A stretch of DNA of 33,359 bases from Hymenobacter persicinus (GCF_004167665.1 NZ_SEWE01000048.1:1-33359), one strand, 5' to 3'. Positions 16,487-25,208 are shown, numbered from the stretch's first letter. Numbers and translations are program-made. The notes: generated by a model from the sequence alone, not told the origin.

Positions 16487-17143
16487 TTACTTTTTCAGCG
16501 TACCCACGAAGGCCAGCAGGCCGGCAATCTGGGTGGTGAGGGCTGGAATGTCGTCGGCATTCTTGAAGAGCTGGGAACCCATGCCGACCACGTCGACGCC
16601 GGCCCCGAACCACTCGCGCAGGCTGTCCTCGGTGGGCTCTACCCCGCCCGTGACCATCAGCGGCACGGTGGGCATGGGCCCGCGCAGGCTTTTCACGAAG
16701 CCCGGGCCCACCACGTTGCCGGGGAAGATCTTGACGATGGCCGCGCCCAGGCGGGTGGCCTGGTACACTTCGGAAACGGTCATCGTGCCGGGCAGCCAGG
16801 GAATGCCGTGCTGATGGCAGACGTCGGCCACCTCGGTCGTCAGGCAGGGCTGGACCACGAAGTCGGCGCCGGCGGCAATAAACCGCTCGGCGTCCTCGGC
16901 CGTGTAAATCGTGCCGATGCCCAGCAGCATGTCGGGGCACTCCGTTTTCACGAACTCGACGAGGGTGATAAAGACGTCGAAGGCATTCTCGCCGCGGTTG
17001 GTAAACTCAAACACCCGCAGGCCGGCCGCGTAGCAGGCCCGCAGAATGCGCTGGGCGTAGGCCGCGTCGGCGTGGTAGAACACCGGTACCACGGGGTGGC
17101 GCAGCACGGTATCGAAAGCCTGAGCGGAAGTAAATCGGGACAT
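16487..17143 (-). CDS. kdgA: 2-keto-3-deoxy-6-phosphogluconate aldolase
   Basis: A 218-aa class I aldolase that splits KDPG into pyruvate and glyceraldehyde-3-phosphate. The Schiff-base lysine is K138 in AAIVKIFPG; the general base E46 and phosphate-contact R50 lie in FEFTNR, matching the spacing in the E. coli enzyme. GIGT at about 75-78 and VTGGVEPTEDSL near the C-terminus are also family features. The start is the ATG at 17143, giving MSRFTSAQAF; the longer frame upstream runs through the AT-rich repeat and is not coding. It completes the galacturonate pathway after KdgK. Some relatives also use 4-hydroxy-2-oxoglutarate, but the neighbouring kinase makes KDPG the likely substrate. Confidence 0.94.
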   Translation of the reverse strand: MSRFTSAQAFDTVLRHPVVPVFYHADAAYAQRILRACYAAGLRVFEFTNRGENAFDVFITLVEFVKTECPDMLLGIGTIYTAEDAERFIAAGADFVVQPCLTTEVADVCHQHGIPWLPGTMTVSEVYQATRLGAAIVKIFPGNVVGPGFVKSLRGPMPTVPLMVTGGVEPTEDSLREWFGAGVDVVGMGSQLFKNADDIPALTTQIAGLLAFVGTLKK

Positions 17144-17147
17144 TTCT

Positions 17148-17219
17148 TGGTTTTTGGTGGGTGGTTTTTGGCTTTTGGCTGTCGTTCTGACTTCGGTTTT
17201 AGTGTCTCGACCAAAAACC
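17148..17219. repeat. AT-rich inverted-repeat spacer, copy B
   Basis: The 99-bp spacer between kdgK and kdgA holds the reverse complement of the 24-nt element of copy A at 17148-17171. It also has an internal inverted repeat, GGTTTTTGGT at 17149-17158 with ACCAAAAACC at 17210-17219, able to form a 10-bp stem with a 51-nt loop. Read on the minus strand this lies in the 5' leader of kdgA, so it could act as an mRNA structure between the two genes. Confidence 0.78.
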
Positions 17220-17242
17220 AAAAACAAACAACCAAAACCCAA

Positions 17243-18250
17243 CTAGCGCACGAGGCGGCCGGTGGTGTTGCCCTGCATGATGTGCTCGACTTCGGCGGGC
17301 GTAATCAGGTTCACGTCGCCGGGGATGGTGTGCTTGAGGGCCGAGGCCACCACGGCGAAAGTCAGGGCCTCCTGGGTGGTGGCGTAGTGCAACGAGCCGT
17401 AGATGAAGCCGCTCAGAAAGGCGTCGCCGCCGCCGATGCGGTCCACCACAGGGGTGATGTCGTAGTAGGGCGTTTCGGAGTAGGTGCCGTCGAAGAGCAT
17501 GCCCTTGATTCGCTCGTGGGAGGCGCTCTGGGTTTTGCGCTTGGTCGAAACCACCTGCTTGATCTGCGGGAAGCGGGCCATGAGCTGCTCGGCCATGGAA
17601 GCAAACTTGTTGTCGGCCCCGGCCGCGGCCTGAATGCCGAACAAGTCGTCGGCGTCGTTTTCGGAGCACACGGCCACGTCGCAGCCGGCTACCAGCGCGG
17701 GCATCACGCTCTGGGCCGTTTGCCCATACTGCCACAGGTTGCGGCGGTAGTTCACGTCGGCCGACACAGTGATGCCGAGCTTGCGGGCCGCGCGAATGGC
17801 GTCGGCGGTAGCCTGGGCGGCGCTGGCCGAAATAGCGGGTGTGATACCGGTCCAGTGCAGCCACTGGGCGTCTTTCAGGATTTCCTCCCAGTCAAACGAG
17901 TCCGGGTTGAGGTTGGCAAAGGCCGAGTCGGCGCGGTCGTACACCACCTTGCTGGCCCGCAGCGAGGCGCCCACTTCGAGGAAGTAGAGGCCCAGGCGCT
18001 GCCCCTGGTACACGCAGTGGTCCATATCGACGCCGAAGCGGCGAAACTGGGAGGCGGCGGCCCGGCCCAGGTCGTTGTCGGGAAAACAGGTGACGTGGGC
18101 GGCGGGCACGCCGAGGCCGGCCAGGGCGGCGGCCACGTTGGCGTCGCCGCCGCCGTAGTTGACTTCCAGCGTGGCGGCCTGGGCAAAGCGGTAGTTCAGC
18201 GGGGGCGAAAGCCGCATCATGATTTCCCCGAACGTGACGACTTGCTTCAT
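17243..18250 (-). CDS. kdgK: 2-keto-3-deoxygluconate kinase, PfkB family
   Basis: A 335-aa ribokinase/PfkB-family sugar kinase that phosphorylates 2-keto-3-deoxygluconate with ATP to give KDPG. The N-terminal substrate-binding motif is NYGGGDANVA at 31-40. The C-terminal PfkB signature is DRIGGGDAFLSGF with catalytic base D276. The start is the ATG at 18250 (MKQVVTFGEIMMR); the frame stays open upstream but runs antiparallel into uxaC sequence. The gene lies 29 bp after uxaC and 99 bp before kdgA. Its place between UxaA, which makes the substrate, and KdgA, which uses the product, supports the specific assignment. Confidence 0.93.
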   Translation of the reverse strand: MKQVVTFGEIMMRLSPPLNYRFAQAATLEVNYGGGDANVAAALAGLGVPAAHVTCFPDNDLGRAAASQFRRFGVDMDHCVYQGQRLGLYFLEVGASLRASKVVYDRADSAFANLNPDSFDWEEILKDAQWLHWTGITPAISASAAQATADAIRAARKLGITVSADVNYRRNLWQYGQTAQSVMPALVAGCDVAVCSENDADDLFGIQAAAGADNKFASMAEQLMARFPQIKQVVSTKRKTQSASHERIKGMLFDGTYSETPYYDITPVVDRIGGGDAFLSGFIYGSLHYATTQEALTFAVVASALKHTIPGDVNLITPAEVEHIMQGNTTGRLVR

Positions 18251-18279
18251 TTTTTGGGTCTTGGGCGCTTGATTTGGGA

Positions 18280-19722
18280 TTACGCCAGCTCCGGCTGGGC
18301 CACGGCTTTGGGCACGGCGCCGAAGCCGAAGTACTTTTTGGCGTTGCCGTAGCAGATGTTCTGCACGATGAGGCCGAGCAGGGCCATGTCGTCGGGCAGC
18401 TCGCCGTTTTCCACGTCGGTGCCCAGCAGGTTGCAGAGCACGCGGCGGAAGTACTCGTGGCGCGGGTACGAGAGGAAGCTGCGCGAGTCGGTGAGCATGC
18501 CCACGAACTGGCTCAGCAGCCCCATGTTGGACAGCGCGTTGATCTGCTTTTCCATGCCGTCCTTCTGATCCAGGAACCACCAGCCGGAGCCAAACTGCAC
18601 CTTGCCCGCCACCGAGCCGTCGTTGAAGTTGCCGACCATGGTGGCCATCAGCTCATTGTCGCCGGGATTGAGGTTGTAGAGGATGGTCTTGGCCAGCTTA
18701 TTCTCGCCGTCGAGGCGGTCGAGGAAGGTGGACAGGCGCCGTCCCTGGGCGAAGTCGCCGATGGAGTCCCAGCCGGTGTCGGGGCCCAGCTCGCGCAGCA
18801 TGCGGGAGTTGTTGTTGCGCAACGCCCCGAGGTGAAACTGCTGGGTCCAGCCGCGGGCGTGGTCCATGCGGGCCAGGTCGAGCAGGATGCTGGACTTGAA
18901 GGCTTCCGAATCGGCCTGGTTCAGGGCTTTGCCCCCGCGTACTTTCAAAAAGGCGGCGGCCACCTGCTCGGGCGTAAACTCGGCGGCGTACAGGCGCTCC
19001 AAACCGTGGTCCGACAGGCGGCTGCCCAGCTCGTGGAAGAAGTCGTGGCGGCTTTGCAGGGCCGCGAGCAGGTCGTCGTAGGTCTGAATGTCGAGGCCGG
19101 CGGCGGCGGCCAGCTTGTCGAGGTAGGCGTTGTAGGCGGCCACGTCTTCCACGGCCATGGCCTTGTCGGGCCGGAACGTAGGCAGCACCCGCACGCCGAA
19201 CGGGTCGGCGGCAATGGCTTGGTGGTGTTCGAGCGAATCAGCCGGGTCGTCGGTGGTGCAGAGCGTTTCCACGTTCATCTTGCGCAGCAGGTTGCGCACC
19301 GAGTACTCGGGCGTGCGCAGCTTGGCCGAGCACTCGTCGTAGATGCGGCGGGCGCTGTCCTTATTGAGCAGTTCGTGCACGTCGAAGTAGCGCTGCAGCT
19401 CCAGGTGGGTCCAGTGGTAGAGCGGATTGCGGACCGTGAAGGGCACCGTCTCGGCCCACTTCTCGAACTTCTCCCAGTCGGAGGCGTCGCCGGTGATATA
19501 GCGTTCGGGCACGCCGTGGGCCCGCATGGCCCGCCACTTGTAATGGTCGCCGTAGAGCCAGATCTGGGTCAGGTTGTCGAACTGCTTGTCCTGGGCAATC
19601 TGGTCGGGCAGCAGGTGGTTGTGGTAGTCGATGATGGGCATCGACTTGGCAAACTCGTGGTAGAGCTGCCGGGCCGTCTCGGTCTGGAGCAGGAAATCTT
19701 CGTTCAAAAAGGGCTTTTTCAT
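18280..19722 (-). CDS. uxaC: Glucuronate (uronate) isomerase
   Basis: A 480-aa amidohydrolase-fold isomerase that converts D-galacturonate to D-tagaturonate (and D-glucuronate to D-fructuronate) in the cytoplasm. The metal-binding HxH is H34 and H36 in IIDYHNHL. Typical segments include IWLYGDHYKWRAMRAHGV, TTDDPADSLEHH and the C-terminal SFLSYPRHEYFRR. The start is the ATG at 19722 (MKKPFLNEDF); an upstream in-frame start would read through a Pro-rich, non-conserved stretch and the operator. It follows uxaA with a 130-bp gap that contains the LacI-type palindrome, so it may have its own promoter as well as read-through from uxaA. Confidence 0.97.
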   Translation of the reverse strand: MKKPFLNEDFLLQTETARQLYHEFAKSMPIIDYHNHLLPDQIAQDKQFDNLTQIWLYGDHYKWRAMRAHGVPERYITGDASDWEKFEKWAETVPFTVRNPLYHWTHLELQRYFDVHELLNKDSARRIYDECSAKLRTPEYSVRNLLRKMNVETLCTTDDPADSLEHHQAIAADPFGVRVLPTFRPDKAMAVEDVAAYNAYLDKLAAAAGLDIQTYDDLLAALQSRHDFFHELGSRLSDHGLERLYAAEFTPEQVAAAFLKVRGGKALNQADSEAFKSSILLDLARMDHARGWTQQFHLGALRNNNSRMLRELGPDTGWDSIGDFAQGRRLSTFLDRLDGENKLAKTILYNLNPGDNELMATMVGNFNDGSVAGKVQFGSGWWFLDQKDGMEKQINALSNMGLLSQFVGMLTDSRSFLSYPRHEYFRRVLCNLLGTDVENGELPDDMALLGLIVQNICYGNAKKYFGFGAVPKAVAQPELA

Positions 19723-19771
19723 AGCAGTGGCAATGAAAGCGAGTGAGTGCCGGAGTGGCAAGGTGGGTGGG

Positions 19772-19779
19772 TAAAGGTA
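19772..19779 (-). promoter_or_regulatory. Possible -7 element of uxaC
   Basis: On the minus strand this reads TACCTTTA, one base off TAnnTTTG, 49 bp before the uxaC ATG and downstream of the palindromic operator. No good -33 TTG is visible, as might be expected of an activator-dependent or weak promoter. Tentative. Confidence 0.3.
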
Positions 19780-19801
19780 TCGGCCCGGGCGGGGTGCGGG
19801 A

Positions 19802-19851
19802 GGCGGGGCGGCGGATTTATTCACGGAAACGTTTCCGGTGGCCGCCCCGCC
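19802..19851. other. 11-bp GC stem enclosing the operator
   Basis: GGCGGGGCGGC at 19802-19812 and GCCGCCCCGCC at 19841-19851 are perfect inverted repeats around a 28-nt loop that holds the CGGAAACGTTTCCG palindrome. On the minus strand the hairpin begins about two bases after the uxaA stop codon. There is no T run after it, so it is not a standard intrinsic terminator. It could stabilise the upstream mRNA end or attenuate read-through. Confidence 0.6.
19824..19837. promoter_or_regulatory. LacI-type palindromic operator between uxaA and uxaC
   Basis: CGGAAACGTTTCCG is a perfect 14-bp palindrome with the central CG expected of LacI/GalR-family operators. It lies about 100 bp upstream of the uxaC ATG. 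Two related sites lie upstream of susC (30908-30931). No LacI-family gene is in the window, so the regulator is unknown. Confidence 0.6.
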
Positions 19852-19852
19852 C

Positions 19853-21505
19853 CTACAGCGACACGCCGCGTTTCCAGGGAATAAAGTCGGTCTGGCCGTG
19901 GCGGACGGCGGCCACCTCTTCCCCGCTGGCGGCGCGGATGACGTAATCCAGAATCCGCTCCCCGGCCTGCTCGATGGTTTCCTCGCCGTCGATGACCGAG
20001 CCGGTGTTCAGGTCGATGATGTCGGGCATGCGCTGGGCCAGGGCCGTGTTGCTCGAAATCTTGACCACGGGCGCAATCGGGTTGCCGGTGGGCGTGCCCA
20101 GGCCGGTGGTGAAGAGCACGATGTTGGCCCCCGACCCTACTTCGGCCGTGGTCGATTCCACGTCGTTGCCGGGGGTGCAGAGCAGGTTCAGGCCGGGCTT
20201 GGTCACCAGCTCGGGGTAGTCGAGCACGGCTACCACGGGCGAGGAACCGCCCTTGCGGGCCGCCCCAGCCGACTTCATGGCGTCGGTAATCAGGCCGTCC
20301 CGGATGTTGCCTGGCGAGGGGTTCATGTCGAAGCCCGAGCCGACGGCAATGGCCGAGTCCCCGTAGGCCTTCATCAAGCTGGAAAAACGCTGGGCCGTCT
20401 CGGAGTCCACGGAACGGTCAATCAGTTCCTGCTCCACGCCGCAGAGCTCGGGAAACTCGGCCAGAATCACCGAGCCGCCGAGGGCCACGAGCAGGTCCGA
20501 CACGTGCCCCAGGGCGGGGTTGGCCGAGATGCCCGAGAAGCCGTCGGAGCCGCCGCACTCCAGGCCGATGGTGAGCTTGCTGAGCGGGGCGGGCCGGCGC
20601 ACGTTCTGGTTGGCCAGCATCAGGCCGGCAAAGGTCTGGCGCAGGGCCGTGCTGACCAAGGCTTCCTCGGTCCCGATTTTCTGCTGCTCCAGGATGTAGA
20701 GCGGCTTGTCGAAGTGGGGGCTGCGCTTGTTGATTTCGTCCTGGAGCATGCTCACCTGGGCGTTCTGGCAGCCCAGGCTGAGCACGGTGGCCCCGGCCAC
20801 GTTGGGGTGAGTGATGTAGCCGGCCAGCAGGCCGCAGAGCGACTGGGCATCCTGGCGGATACCGCCGCAGCCGCCCTCGTGGCTCAGGAAGCGGATGCCG
20901 TCCACGTTCGGAAACAGCTTGGGCTTGCTGTGCTGGCCGTTTTCGGCGCTGTGCAGGTCGGTAGCCAGGATTTCCTCCACCGACTTGCCCGCCTGCATGA
21001 GCGAAATCAGCTCCTGGGTCTGGGGCTGGTACGACTTGCGGCGGGCGTAGCCCAAGTCATTGACCAAGGCTTCCTCGAGCACCTGGATGTTGCGGTTTTC
21101 GCAGAACACCAGCGGAATCACGAGCCAGTAGTTGGCCGTGCCCACGCGGCCGTCGGCGCGGTGGAAGCCCAGGAAGGTGCGCTCCTGCCACTTCTCCACG
21201 GGTGGCGGGGTCCAGGCGGCGCGGTGCTGCGTGGTTTCGTAGGAATCGGTGGCGTGCTGCATGTTGGCCGTGGTGAGCAGGCCGCCCACGCCGATGGCGG
21301 ACTTGGCTTTACCCACGAGCACGCCGTACATGTGCACCTGGTCGCCGGGCTGCAGGGCCTGCAAAGCCAGCTTGTGCTTGGCGGGAATCTTCTCGGTGGT
21401 GGTCACCGTCACGCCGTCGTGGGTGACGGGGGTGCCGGCGGGCAAATCCTGCAGGGCCACCAGCACGTTGTCGGCGGGGTGAATCTTGGCTACTAAATGC
21501 TTCAT
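19853..21505 (-). CDS. uxaA: Altronate dehydratase
   Basis: A 550-aa enzyme that dehydrates D-altronate to 2-keto-3-deoxygluconate; family members are iron-dependent. The N-terminal SAF domain (about 1-80) is followed by the large catalytic domain with HEGGCGGIR, LSLGCQNAQ, LECGGSDGFSGISANPALG and GSGANIVLFTTGLGTPTGNPIAPV, all hallmark segments of the altronate/galactarate dehydratase family. Both halves are in one polypeptide. The start is the ATG at 21505, which overlaps the uxaB stop by 4 bp (ATGA), so translation is coupled to uxaB. The substrate is altronate and not galactarate on the strength of the uxaB and uxaC neighbours. Confidence 0.96.
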   Translation of the reverse strand: MKHLVAKIHPADNVLVALQDLPAGTPVTHDGVTVTTTEKIPAKHKLALQALQPGDQVHMYGVLVGKAKSAIGVGGLLTTANMQHATDSYETTQHRAAWTPPPVEKWQERTFLGFHRADGRVGTANYWLVIPLVFCENRNIQVLEEALVNDLGYARRKSYQPQTQELISLMQAGKSVEEILATDLHSAENGQHSKPKLFPNVDGIRFLSHEGGCGGIRQDAQSLCGLLAGYITHPNVAGATVLSLGCQNAQVSMLQDEINKRSPHFDKPLYILEQQKIGTEEALVSTALRQTFAGLMLANQNVRRPAPLSKLTIGLECGGSDGFSGISANPALGHVSDLLVALGGSVILAEFPELCGVEQELIDRSVDSETAQRFSSLMKAYGDSAIAVGSGFDMNPSPGNIRDGLITDAMKSAGAARKGGSSPVVAVLDYPELVTKPGLNLLCTPGNDVESTTAEVGSGANIVLFTTGLGTPTGNPIAPVVKISSNTALAQRMPDIIDLNTGSVIDGEETIEQAGERILDYVIRAASGEEVAAVRHGQTDFIPWKRGVSL

Positions 21506-23028
21506 TTGGCAAGAACTTTCTTGTTGAGTTGGGCCGCTACCGTGGCAAATACGCCCTGATCGAGCATCTGCGCCAGGTACTCGCTCACGCGCTTGGCAAA
21601 GCCGGGCAGCTGGCTCAGGTCGTGGCCCCACAGGCTCTGGTTTTGCAGGGCGGCGGTGGTCAGCTCGGCGGGGTTCAGGCGGGCCCAGAGGTCGGCGAAG
21701 TAGGCGGCCTTGTCGTCCTGAATCGGGTAGAGCTGGCCGTGGGCCTCGCCGTACCATGTACCCTCCTGCTCCTGCACGCCCCGCATAAACAGCAGGTAGG
21801 CGGCAAAGCCCAGGGCCATGTAGTGCGGCACCACGCCCAGGCGCTTGTAGCTATGCAGCAGCGTGGCCACGTTGCGCATCTGCATCTTCATGGTGTAGTT
21901 GAGCGTGATGGACAGCCAGCGGTGCTCCACGTAGGGGTTGCGGAACCGGTCCAGCACCTGCAGGCCGAAGCGCTGCCCGATTTTCTCATCCACGGCGAAC
22001 GGGATGCCGGGCAGAATATCGGCCAGCATCAGGTTGTGAATGTAGGCGGCCAGCACCTCGTCGTCCATGGCTTCGCGCACGGTGTTGAAGCCGGCCAGGT
22101 AGGCCAGCCCGCAGCTGAGCGTGTGGGTGCCGTTGAGCAGGCGCAGCTTCAGCTCCCGGAACTGGTTGATGTCGGGCTGGATGATAACGCCCTTGTCGGC
22201 CTGCTCAAAGGCGAGAATGTCCTTCACCCGCGCGTCGCCCTCGATGGCCCACAGGCAGTACGCTTCCGACATGGTCAGCAGTTCGTCTTCGTAGCCGAGC
22301 TGCTCGCTCAGGCTGCCGAGCGTGGCCACGTCGGGGCGGCCCGGCACGATGCGGTCCACCAGGGAGTTGCAGCAGGTGTTGGCCGATTCGAGCCAGTCGA
22401 GAAACTCCCCGTCGAGGCCGTTGCGGTGGGCCAGCTCGAGCAGAATGCCCTCGAGCTTGGTGCCGTTGTCGGCAATGAGCTCGGTGGGCACGATAATCAG
22501 GCCCTTGCTTTTGTCGCCGTTAAAGGCCTGGAAGCGGGCGTAGAGGAAGGCCAGCAGCTTGCCGGGAAACGAGGTCGGGGCCGACTTGCGCAGAATCTCG
22601 TCGGGCACGAGCTGGATGCCGACCTCGGTGGTGTTGGAAACAACGACTTGCAGGTCGGGGTTGGCGGCGCACTGGAGCACCTCGGCCCACTGGCTTTTGG
22701 CCGACAAGACCCGGCTGATGGCCGAGCAGACCACGTTTTCCTCGATGGTCTGGCCATCTTCCACCCCACGAATACAAAGCGTGTAGAGGTTATCCTGGCG
22801 CTCGAAGGCGTCAATGTCGCCGCCGTCGGTGGACTTCACCACCACGATGCGGCCGTTGAAGATGCCCTGGCGGTTGGCTTTGTCGATGAGGTAGTCGGGC
22901 AGGCCGCGCAGCAGGACGCCGGTGCCGAACTGCAACACTTTCTCGGGCAGGTTCAGCAGCGCCGCCGACGGCAGTTCCACCGTTGGGGCAGTCAGTGAGG
23001 CGCCCAGGTTTTTCGATAACTGACTCAT
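21502..23028 (-). CDS. uxaB: Tagaturonate reductase (altronate oxidoreductase)
   Basis: A 508-aa member of the mannitol dehydrogenase family that reduces D-tagaturonate to D-altronate with NADH. The N-terminal Rossmann motif is VLQFGTGVLLRG at about 31-42. The C-terminal catalytic signature KLRLLNGTHTLSCG supplies the Lys, Asn and His used by this family. It starts at 23028, 11 bp after the CE8-PL10 fusion, and overlaps uxaA by 4 bp. The neighbours favour UxaB over the fructuronate reductase UxuB, since uxaA is present and no uxuA is seen. Confidence 0.95.
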   Translation of the reverse strand: MSQLSKNLGASLTAPTVELPSAALLNLPEKVLQFGTGVLLRGLPDYLIDKANRQGIFNGRIVVVKSTDGGDIDAFERQDNLYTLCIRGVEDGQTIEENVVCSAISRVLSAKSQWAEVLQCAANPDLQVVVSNTTEVGIQLVPDEILRKSAPTSFPGKLLAFLYARFQAFNGDKSKGLIIVPTELIADNGTKLEGILLELAHRNGLDGEFLDWLESANTCCNSLVDRIVPGRPDVATLGSLSEQLGYEDELLTMSEAYCLWAIEGDARVKDILAFEQADKGVIIQPDINQFRELKLRLLNGTHTLSCGLAYLAGFNTVREAMDDEVLAAYIHNLMLADILPGIPFAVDEKIGQRFGLQVLDRFRNPYVEHRWLSITLNYTMKMQMRNVATLLHSYKRLGVVPHYMALGFAAYLLFMRGVQEQEGTWYGEAHGQLYPIQDDKAAYFADLWARLNPAELTTAALQNQSLWGHDLSQLPGFAKRVSEYLAQMLDQGVFATVAAQLNKKVLAK

Positions 23029-23039
23029 GGTCTTGGTAT

Positions 23040-25175
23040 TTACAATTTGCTGCTACTCTCCCACTGCTGCTTCCACTTCGGATATTCCTTGGTGAGTAGC
23101 TTTTCGGGCCAGGTGCTGACGTACACGTAGCCGGCCCGGCGTTCATTCTCGATGTCGGCCAGCGCGGCGTGCGGCTGGGAGTCGCGCCCCACGTAAATCG
23201 GCTGGTTGGTGTTCAGGTCGTAGAAACGTGCCCACAAGGTGGAGCCCGGCTGCGGCACAACTATCCTGTCCCGTCCTGTAGGCTGGCTCGAATCGACAAT
23301 TTCTTTCACGGCCACGTTGGGAATCTTCACGGCCTCAAACCAGGCCACGGCGCTGGTAATGGCTTTCCTCACCTCCGCCGACGGATTCTCGATGCCCATC
23401 AGAAACTCCACGATGCCCACCGACTCGGCCCCGCTGAGCGAGGCCAGCTCGAAGGCCCGGGCCTTGGCGGGCAGCAGGGTTTTCTCGTCGTGCTGGGCGC
23501 ACCACACCGTGAGCGTGCCCCGCTGCACGTACTGGGTTTTAAGAATGCAGCTCACGCCCAGGTCCACCGCTTTCTGCGCCCGCAGCACCAGGGCCGCATC
23601 TACCGCGGCCAGGTCGCCCTTGCGCTGGGCCACGTCGCGCAGCACCAGCAAGGCCCGGATCATGGCGTTGTCGTTGTAGGTAATCTGGTGGCGGTACAGG
23701 CTCCGGTCGGGGTAATACTGCGGGAAGCCCCCGTTGGCGTACTGCATTCTCAGCAGGTACTCGATGCCCTTTTCGGCGGCGGCTTTGTAGGCCGGGTTAC
23801 CGGTTGTGGCGTAGGCTTTGGCCAGGTAGCGGATTTCCCGGGTCGTGGCGTCGTTGTCGATGGTGGCATCGGGATGGCCGGCGTCGGCGCGGGTTTGCTT
23901 GACCAGCGCGGCGCTCAGGGCGTGGTCGTACTTCACTTTCTCATTGCCCACGGCCTTGGGCCACCCGCCCACGCTGCGCTGATACACCAGCATCCGCTCG
24001 GCCACCGAGTCCACGGCCGCCGCGCCGCCGGCTTTGGCCTGGGCCGCGGCTTCGGCCAGCGCAATGGCCGTTACAGGCATGGTGGAGTTGGTGTTTTGCA
24101 GATTGGACGGCGGTAATGCTACCGTGGCGGCCTGGCCCGAAACCGGGTACCAGCGGCCCCCGAACGTCCAGTCGGCGGTGATGCGCGAGGCCTTGGGCGC
24201 ACCCGCGGCCGAAGCCAGGTTGTCCTGGTGCCAGGCGTAGTCGCCGCCCCGGCGGTGGCAGCCGGCGTAGTACACGCGGCGGCCCCAGCGCTTGGCCCCG
24301 GGCCCGGAGGTGGCGTAGTAGATGTCGGCATCGGCCATGTTCTGGGCGAAGCGGCAGTTGATCAGATAGAATTGCGCCTCCCGGTGAAAGCGGCCCAGCT
24401 TGAAGCCCGGGTCGCCCTCGAAGACGCAGTTTTTGAGCACCGTCTTTTCCTCCTGGCTGCCCGAGCCGTCGTGCCAGATGGCGGCGTTGGGGCTGTGGCA
24501 GATGAAGCGGCAGTTTTCGGCGTAGGCCCAGCCGCGAGGGCAGTAGAAATCCACGCCGCCCTCCATGGTGCAGTCCTTGAAGTAGTAGAGGCCGGCGTCC
24601 ACGTCCCAGGGGCTGACCGTGTCGCCACCCAGGGCGCGCAGCGTGCAGTGCTTCACGGTGAGGCGGGTGGTGCCGGGCATGGTGCGCAGGGCCATCTGGT
24701 GGCCGGTCTTGCTGATCAGCTTTTTACCGGTGGCCTCCACGGCGCAGTCGATAGTCACGTCGCCGGCCGCGTCGAAGCCGTAGCTGTTGATGATGGTCAG
24801 CTTTTCGAGGGTGATGTCGGGGGCGTTGCGCAGGTTGAGCGTGGCCACGCCCCAGTCGTCGGGGCCGCCGGCGGGGTCGCAGCGCCAGGCGTCGCGGGCC
24901 TGGGCGTAGGTCAGAATCACGCCCTTTTCGCTTTGCCCCCGGAAGGTGATGTGGCTCTTGCCGTCGACGAAAACCTTCTCGCGGTAAGTGCCATTTTTGA
25001 TGAAGACCACCCGTTGCCGGGTGGCCCCATCGGAAAGACTATTGACGGCGGCCTGAATGGTCCGGAATTTCCCCGAACCATCCGCGGCCACCGTCACCTG
25101 CTCGGCCTGGAGTGTTAAAATCCCCATTTTCCCAATTCCCAAAACCAGGAGCAGTAGTATCAAAAACCGTTTCAT
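23040..25175 (-). CDS. Pectinesterase (CE8)-pectate lyase (PL10) fusion
   Basis: A 711-aa exported pectinase with a signal peptide (MKRFLILLLLVLGIG). Residues of about 25-345 form a pectin-methylesterase-like beta-helix. The motifs are diverged, but catalytic candidates are kept: Q160 in GHQMALR, D185 in LGGDTV, D209 in GGVDFYCP and R262 in LGRFHR. The usual QDTLY, DFIFG and LGRPW flanks are not. Residues of about 370-700 form a PL10 pectate lyase with YQRSVGGWPKAV, TIDNDATTREIRYLAKAY, GGFPQYYP, TYNDNAM and KARAFELASLSGAESVGIVEFLM. The protein would remove methyl esters and cut the exposed polygalacturonate by beta-elimination. It ends 11 bp before uxaB and begins 33 bp after the cupin. It has no T9SS tail or lipobox, so it is probably periplasmic. 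Confidence 0.92.
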   Translation of the reverse strand: MKRFLILLLLVLGIGKMGILTLQAEQVTVAADGSGKFRTIQAAVNSLSDGATRQRVVFIKNGTYREKVFVDGKSHITFRGQSEKGVILTYAQARDAWRCDPAGGPDDWGVATLNLRNAPDITLEKLTIINSYGFDAAGDVTIDCAVEATGKKLISKTGHQMALRTMPGTTRLTVKHCTLRALGGDTVSPWDVDAGLYYFKDCTMEGGVDFYCPRGWAYAENCRFICHSPNAAIWHDGSGSQEEKTVLKNCVFEGDPGFKLGRFHREAQFYLINCRFAQNMADADIYYATSGPGAKRWGRRVYYAGCHRRGGDYAWHQDNLASAAGAPKASRITADWTFGGRWYPVSGQAATVALPPSNLQNTNSTMPVTAIALAEAAAQAKAGGAAAVDSVAERMLVYQRSVGGWPKAVGNEKVKYDHALSAALVKQTRADAGHPDATIDNDATTREIRYLAKAYATTGNPAYKAAAEKGIEYLLRMQYANGGFPQYYPDRSLYRHQITYNDNAMIRALLVLRDVAQRKGDLAAVDAALVLRAQKAVDLGVSCILKTQYVQRGTLTVWCAQHDEKTLLPAKARAFELASLSGAESVGIVEFLMGIENPSAEVRKAITSAVAWFEAVKIPNVAVKEIVDSSQPTGRDRIVVPQPGSTLWARFYDLNTNQPIYVGRDSQPHAALADIENERRAGYVYVSTWPEKLLTKEYPKWKQQWESSSKL

Positions 25176-25208
25176 CGGCAGTAGGTATCAAGCAGCGTGA
25201 ACGGCGGG

